A DNA stretch of 64,000 nt, from assembly GCF_000469135.2 (NCBI RefSeq), contig NZ_CP048117.1, forward strand, positions 1,029,501 to 1,093,500, read 5' to 3'. The position numbers and the translations under genes are program-made. The DNA is from Bacillus sp. SB49. Lineage in GTDB: Bacteria; Bacillota; Bacilli; Bacillales; Halobacillaceae. Below are positions 60,465 through 64,000 of this stretch, in pieces (the stretch's first letter is position 1; the number at the start of each line of letters is the position of its first letter). The notes beneath the pieces are model-generated. The model was not told the origin of the DNA. It searched no databases and was given only the letters and a program-made list of their open reading frames with translations.

Positions 60465-60482
60465 TGAATGATTATTCATTCA
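60465..60482 (+). promoter_or_regulatory. FadR operator upstream of lcfB
   Basis: TGAATGATTATTCATTCA matches the B. subtilis FadR consensus TGAATGAMTANTCATTCA exactly. It lies at about +14 to +31, between the promoter and the ribosome site, a repressing position relieved by long-chain acyl-CoA. Confidence 0.85.
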
Positions 60483-60498
60483 TTGAGGAGGAGCATGC

Positions 60499-62037
60499 AT
60501 GAACTTAAGCGAACAGCTGTCGCTTACCGCCGGCAGACAGCCCGAGAGCGATGCTTACATATTTCAGGGCAAACGGGTCAGTTACCAGGAGTTTGATTCG
60601 TCGGTTACGAAATTTGCTGGTGCGTTGTCGCAGCTTGGATATGGAAGCGGGGATCATATCGCGCTTGTGAGTGGGAATAGTCCTCTGTTTATGATCGGTC
60701 TTTACGGTTCCCTTCGTGCAGGAGCGACGGTCATCCCGATCAATCCGACTTATACCGTGGATGAAATGAGCTATATTTTAAAGAATGGCGATGTGAAGGC
60801 TGTCATTACGATGGACATCCTCCTTGAGCAGTTTGAGTATATGGATGAGTCCCTGGATATCCTTCATTACTTCGCTGCGGACACAGGGTCCGGGATCGAT
60901 CATTCCGCTTCTTCGCTTTCGGAAAAAATGAAATCGTTTACAAGTGTAGTCGCAGGAGGAGACCCTTTGTTTGAAGGACCGCCTTTAAACGAAGAGGATG
61001 TGGGCGTCATTCTTTACACATCCGGTACGACCGGAAAACCGAAGGGAGCGATGCTCACCCATCGGAACCTGTATTCCAACGCCACAGACGTGGCAGATTA
61101 CTTAGCGATCAACGCGGAGGACCGTGTCATAGCGACACTTCCCATGTTCCACGTGTTCTGTTTGACGGTCAGCTTGAATGCCCCTTTGATGAATGGTGGA
61201 ACGGTGCTCGTCGTTCCTAAATTCTCTCCACAGGAAGTTTTTTCCGTCGCAGAGGAGCATCAGGCTACCGTATTCGCCGGAGTTCCGACGATGTACAATT
61301 ATCTGCTCCAAACCGGTGCAGGGCAGGAGCCGACATTCCGCCATATGCGTCTGTGTATCTCCGGGGGGTCTTCTATGCCTGTTTCTCTGCTTCAATCTTT
61401 TGAAGAGCGGTTTGAGGTGCGTATTTCTGAGGGGTACGGGCTCTCCGAAGCGTCTCCTGTAACCGCATTCAATCCGCTGGACCGTCCAAGGAAGCCCGGT
61501 TCGATCGGTATGAATATAAAGAATGTTGTTAATAAAATCGTGGATGAGCTCGGGGAAGAGGTCGACACGGGAGAGGTTGGAGAACTCGTTGTCCAAGGTC
61601 CCAACGTCATGAAAGGGTATTATAAGCTTCCGGAAGAGACGGCTGTCACAATCCGCGATGGCTGGCTTTATACGGGAGACATGGCCCGGATGGACGAGGA
61701 TGGTTATATTTATATCGTCGATCGGAAAAAGGATATGATCATTGTCGGCGGGTACAATGTGTACCCGAGGGAAGTGGAAGAAGTTCTTTACCACCATGAA
61801 GATATAACAGAAGCAGCAGTTGTCGGTGCACCCGATCCGGAGCAGGGAGAGACGGTGATCAGTTTTGTCGTTTCAAAGAACCCACTGCTTACGGAGGATC
61901 TGCTGAAAAACTACTGCAAGGAAAAACTGGCCAAATACAAACGTCCTTCGAGAATCGAGTTCATGAAAGAGCTGCCGAAGAATACGACAGGTAAAATCCT
62001 TCGCAGGAATCTTCGCGAACAACTCACCAATTCCTGA
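60499..62037 (+). CDS. lcfB: Long-chain fatty-acid CoA ligase LcfB
   Basis: The 512-residue adenylate-forming enzyme activates fatty acids to acyl-CoA through acyl-AMP. It has P-loop YTSGTTGKPKGAMLTHRN near residue 172, EGYGLSEASPVTAFNP near residue 313, TGDMARMDEDGYIYIVDRKKDM near residue 394 and the catalytic Lys in LPKNTTGKILRR near the C-terminus. GAGGAGGAGCATGC precedes the ATG. It is monocistronic, under a FadR-type operator. Confidence 0.94.
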   Translation: MNLSEQLSLTAGRQPESDAYIFQGKRVSYQEFDSSVTKFAGALSQLGYGSGDHIALVSGNSPLFMIGLYGSLRAGATVIPINPTYTVDEMSYILKNGDVKAVITMDILLEQFEYMDESLDILHYFAADTGSGIDHSASSLSEKMKSFTSVVAGGDPLFEGPPLNEEDVGVILYTSGTTGKPKGAMLTHRNLYSNATDVADYLAINAEDRVIATLPMFHVFCLTVSLNAPLMNGGTVLVVPKFSPQEVFSVAEEHQATVFAGVPTMYNYLLQTGAGQEPTFRHMRLCISGGSSMPVSLLQSFEERFEVRISEGYGLSEASPVTAFNPLDRPRKPGSIGMNIKNVVNKIVDELGEEVDTGEVGELVVQGPNVMKGYYKLPEETAVTIRDGWLYTGDMARMDEDGYIYIVDRKKDMIIVGGYNVYPREVEEVLYHHEDITEAAVVGAPDPEQGETVISFVVSKNPLLTEDLLKNYCKEKLAKYKRPSRIEFMKELPKNTTGKILRRNLREQLTNS

Positions 62038-62077
62038 CCGGTGTGGACGGCTTTCATCTAAATACAGTTCTTCAACA

Positions 62078-62108
62078 AAAGGACGTTTTCTAAGAAAGCG
62101 TCTTTTTG
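62078..62108 (+). terminator. Terminator of lcfB
   Basis: AAGGACGTTTTC / GAAAGCGTCTTT with two wobble pairs and five T. Confidence 0.75.
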
Positions 62109-62121
62109 GTTGGCTGTTTTT

Positions 62122-62250
62122 ATGGAGAGGAGCAGCGGGATCCGGAAAAAGGACACTTTCCACGTGGGCGGCCGATGAGTCTCCATCGCGTCGCGCTTCC
62201 AGGGGCTCACCTGTTGCGCTGATCCTGCTGGAGTCTGCCCGCTTCCCCTC
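62122..62250 (-). repeat. Degenerate Bacillaceae-type intergenic repeat
   Basis: On the minus strand the segment contains GACTCCAGCAGGATCAGCGC, CAACAGGTGAGCCCCTGGAAGC, GGAGACTCATCGGCCGCCCA and CGTGGAAAGTGTCC in this order. From memory this follows the common Bacillaceae repeat of the form GACTCCTGCGGGA-AGCG-CAGGTGAGACCCC-GGAGGCTCACCGGCCGCCC-GCGGAAAGCGAG. It is GC-rich relative to its surroundings and has no ORF. It fills most of the 324-base gap between lcfB and the coiled-coil gene. Confidence 0.55.
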
Positions 62251-62361
62251 CACCTTCTGGAGGAATTGGCCTTCCGTGATTATTTTGTATGACATAAAAT
62301 GGGAACCAAAAGCTTTCATCCCTCGTAAAAGGTAGAAGAGATAAAAAGGAAGGTGACTGGA

Positions 62362-63294
62362 ATGGCAGAATTACATGATTTGCTGATGGATGCAAAGAAG
62401 AAGATGTACGAAAAAGATCAGCTGGAGCGTAAAAGGGAGAAACGAATCGCAGAAGCGGAGGTGCTTCGGCTTAAGGAGGAGGCACTCCGGCATAAGCTGC
62501 AAGAAGAGGAGGAAGACGTAGAGAAACTCGAGAAGATGAGTCTAATGAACCTCTTCGTTACCGTGAGTGGAAGAAAGCTGGAACGGATGGAGAAAGAAAA
62601 GCGTGAGGTTGTCGAAGCGCGTCTTAAGTGGAGGGAGGTAAAACAGGCGGTTAAAGAGATTCAGCGGGAGATTTCCGGGATGGAAGCCTCCATCTCTGCA
62701 CTTGGAAATCCTGAGAGGGAGTACGATCGCTGTTATAAGGAGAAAAAAGCAGATTTGATTAAAAAAGGCAGTCAAAAAGGAAGAAAAATAATAGAGCTTG
62801 GAAACCAGCGTTCTTTCCTTCAAGCAGAACTTGTGGAAATAGAGGAAGCTGTAACGGCAGGAAAGCAGGCGGGTTCGGCGTTGGACGAAGCAGCAGCTTC
62901 TCTGTCATCAGCAGAGAACTGGGGCGTACTCGATATGGTTGGCGGCGGTTTTTGGACAACCGCCGTCAAACATTCCGAACTGGATGATGCGGATCGCTAC
63001 ATCCGAACAGCGCAACAATATTTGCGGACATTCGCAAATGAGCTTGACGATCTACACGACCATTATGAAGTGAAATTGGAAGTTTCCAGCGGATGGGCTG
63101 CAGCTGACTACTTCTTTGACAGTCTGGTCGTTGATTGGTTCGTCCAAAATAAAATTCAAGCATCCCAGAAAGAAGTAGAAGATTTACGAAGCAGGACGTA
63201 TGCAGCTGTTGCAGAACTAGAATCTCTCCATCAGCAATACGAACAGCAGGAAGCGGAATTGAAACGCGAACAGGACCAGGTCATCGGTGCCTGA
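62362..63294 (+). CDS. Uncharacterised coiled-coil protein
   Basis: The 310-residue, highly charged helical protein has heptad-rich stretches at about residues 10-60, 75-115 and 265-305. A central conserved-looking region carries SSAENWGVLDMVGGGFWTTAVKHSELDDADRY near residue 175 and SSGWAAADYFFDSLVVDWFVQNKIQ near residue 235. There is no signal peptide or membrane helix. I do not recognise a named family. AAGGAAGGTGACTGGA sets the ATG at 62362. It is monocistronic, ending at a hairpin terminator. Confidence 0.8.
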   Translation: MAELHDLLMDAKKKMYEKDQLERKREKRIAEAEVLRLKEEALRHKLQEEEEDVEKLEKMSLMNLFVTVSGRKLERMEKEKREVVEARLKWREVKQAVKEIQREISGMEASISALGNPEREYDRCYKEKKADLIKKGSQKGRKIIELGNQRSFLQAELVEIEEAVTAGKQAGSALDEAAASLSSAENWGVLDMVGGGFWTTAVKHSELDDADRYIRTAQQYLRTFANELDDLHDHYEVKLEVSSGWAAADYFFDSLVVDWFVQNKIQASQKEVEDLRSRTYAAVAELESLHQQYEQQEAELKREQDQVIGA

Positions 63295-63349
63295 GGGCGG
63301 ATAGGTAAGTGGGTATTCGGTTGTAATTTATTTGAAAATTCGCAATGGG

Positions 63350-63374
63350 TTTGCGGAATACCGCAACTTTTTTT
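63350..63374 (+). terminator. Terminator of the coiled-coil gene
   Basis: TTGCGG / CCGCAA with a 4-base loop and seven T. Confidence 0.78.
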
Positions 63375-63410
63375 CGGTGATATAGGAGAAAGAATATATT
63401 ACAATAGAAT

Positions 63411-63613
63411 CAGATAAGCGCTGATGCTTATTTATCTCAACTATTTATGATTGGTTGTCATAAATAGGTCAGTAACTTGCTTACTGATGAGTGCAGCGTT
63501 GAAAAAGTGCTTTCCTCTCAAAAGAACTTTTTCAAACAATTTATTCCCTCACTCAAAAGTTAACCAGTCGTCTCTTTTTGCCAATGCTCACGTGAGCATT
63601 GGTCTTTTTTTTT
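63411..63613 (+). ncRNA. Candidate structured small RNA
   Basis: About 200 bases without an ORF form a row of hairpins: AGATAAGC/GCTTAT (63412-63437), CTATTTATGA/TCATAAATAG (63441-63467, perfect 10 bp), TCAGTAA/TTACTGA (63469-63487) and TTGAAAAAGT/ACTTTTTCAA (63499-63535). A plus-strand terminator CCAATGCTCA/TGAGCATTGG with a T run closes it. The upstream gene has its own terminator and the downstream gene is on the other strand, so this is a separate plus-strand unit. Unpaired TTTCCTCTC and TTCCCTCACTC could pair with ribosome sites. The promoter is unclear (TACAAT at 63400, or a sigma-H-like AGGAGAA...GAAT). Confidence 0.55.
63581..63613 (+). terminator. Strong terminator of the candidate small RNA
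   Basis: Perfect 10-bp stem CCAATGCTCA / TGAGCATTGG with a 2-base loop, then TC and nine or more T on the plus strand only. Confidence 0.88.
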
Positions 63614-63624
63614 ATCCAGATCAT

Positions 63625-64000
63625 TCATCCCCCCGGTTTTTGATAGGTGATCATATATTCCTCTTTTGTCAGATAGAAATCCCTTTCCGGACGATACGGT
63701 AACAGGCCGAGTCTCTCCAGCTTATAATAACTTATCCGTTTATATGGATCTCCATCGATGATGGGAAGCTCCTGTGTCTGCTTCATATAGAGATCCAGGG
63801 CATGCTGGACCATGTCAATGTCATGAGCCAGGTCCTTATCCTGCTCCTCGAACAGTTGATATGTTTCGCGTGACATGTAAAACGTGTCTTTAGGGACAGC
63901 GTGCAGGTAAGGGAAGAGCAGCTCATAATCCAGTGTTAAATCATCCTGGATGAGCACGCTGAGCGGCACTTCTTTCGGTTTCGCGTCGGCATAGGAATGG
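63625..64000 (-). CDS. DUF3939-like protein, 5' part cut by window edge
   Basis: The frame is open to the window edge, so the true start lies outside; an internal GTG at 63969 is not needed. The visible 124 residues contain PLSVLIQDDLTLDYELLFPYL, then DTFYMSRETYQLFEE and IDGDPYKRISYYKLERLGLL, ending in a YLTKEEYMITYQKP tail. This recalls the DUF3939 family of Bacillus from memory. It has no membrane helix in the visible part. Function is unknown. Confidence 0.6.
   Translation of the reverse strand, partial: HSYADAKPKEVPLSVLIQDDLTLDYELLFPYLHAVPKDTFYMSRETYQLFEEQDKDLAHDIDMVQHALDLYMKQTQELPIIDGDPYKRISYYKLERLGLLPYRPERDFYLTKEEYMITYQKPGG

Noticed and set aside
1-64000. tRNA, rRNA, CRISPR array, IS element, prophage or toxin-antitoxin/defence island
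   Set aside because: I looked for conserved TTCGA loops, regular repeat-spacer series, transposase or integrase proteins and adjacent small antitoxin-type pairs and saw none.

Overview
The window reads as chromosome of a low-to-mid GC, spore-forming member of the Bacillaceae. Evidence is an alpha/beta small acid-soluble spore protein behind a good sigma-G promoter, ScoC (Hpr), YhaL and YhaI, AGGAGG-type ribosome sites, and gene order matching the Bacillus subtilis yhe/yha/yhf segment (yheB-yheA, yhaR, yhzD, yhaQP, yhaON, yhaL-prsA, yhaI-scoC-yhaH-trpP-hit-ecsABC-yhaA, hmoB-pbpF-hemEHY, yhfH-yhfI-lplJ-lcfB). Acidic proteins and several Na+/H+- or CDF-type transporters suggest a moderate halophile of the Halobacillus/Pontibacillus type; that genus-level guess is inference.

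Layout. 1-22 kb is mixed accessory metabolism: a peptidase S66 cut by the window edge, a DHFR-like reductase, an EamA transporter, GNAT acetyltransferases, a SulP transporter with a divergent UspA, an ABC exporter, maltose acetyltransferase, methionine aminopeptidase, a cold shock protein with a long leader, hydrolases, NhaC behind a T-box, AzlCD, a collagen-like proline-rich protein, a CDF transporter, a sigma-B-driven flavodoxin, an IDEAL protein, a VanY lipoprotein and an NAD(P)-binding protein. 22-30 kb holds fumC, the SASP, msmX with a PucR-type regulator, a CstR-like repressor, yheB, yheA and yhaR. 30-47 kb is the conserved yha/ecs block (ABC exporters, the YhaO/YhaN nuclease complex, PrsA foldase, ScoC, TrpP, Hit, Ecs). 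48-56 kb holds a ferritin-like protein, BdbC plus an anchored thioredoxin, HmoB, PbpF and the hemEHY operon. 56-64 kb holds a nucleoside hydrolase, a LacI regulator, YhfH, YhfI, LplJ and LcfB, then a coiled-coil protein and a DUF3939-like gene cut by the edge.

Regulation readable from the DNA is unusually rich: a tyrosine-type T-box before nhaC, a TRAP-type NAG-repeat array over the trpP ribosome site, a perfect FadR-type operator at lcfB and a related palindrome before yhaR, cre-like sites at msmX and the LacI gene, a sigma-B promoter at the flavodoxin gene and a sigma-G promoter at the SASP gene.

No tRNA, rRNA, CRISPR array, insertion sequence or prophage was seen. The most novel items are non-coding. 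One is a multi-hairpin, terminator-capped RNA candidate at about 63.4-63.6 kb with unpaired C/U-rich stretches. A second is a promoter-hairpin-terminator unit at 22.35-22.48 kb that is either a small RNA or an attenuated leader. A degenerate copy of a Bacillaceae-type intergenic repeat lies near 62.2 kb. I found no multi-gene defence or mobile system.
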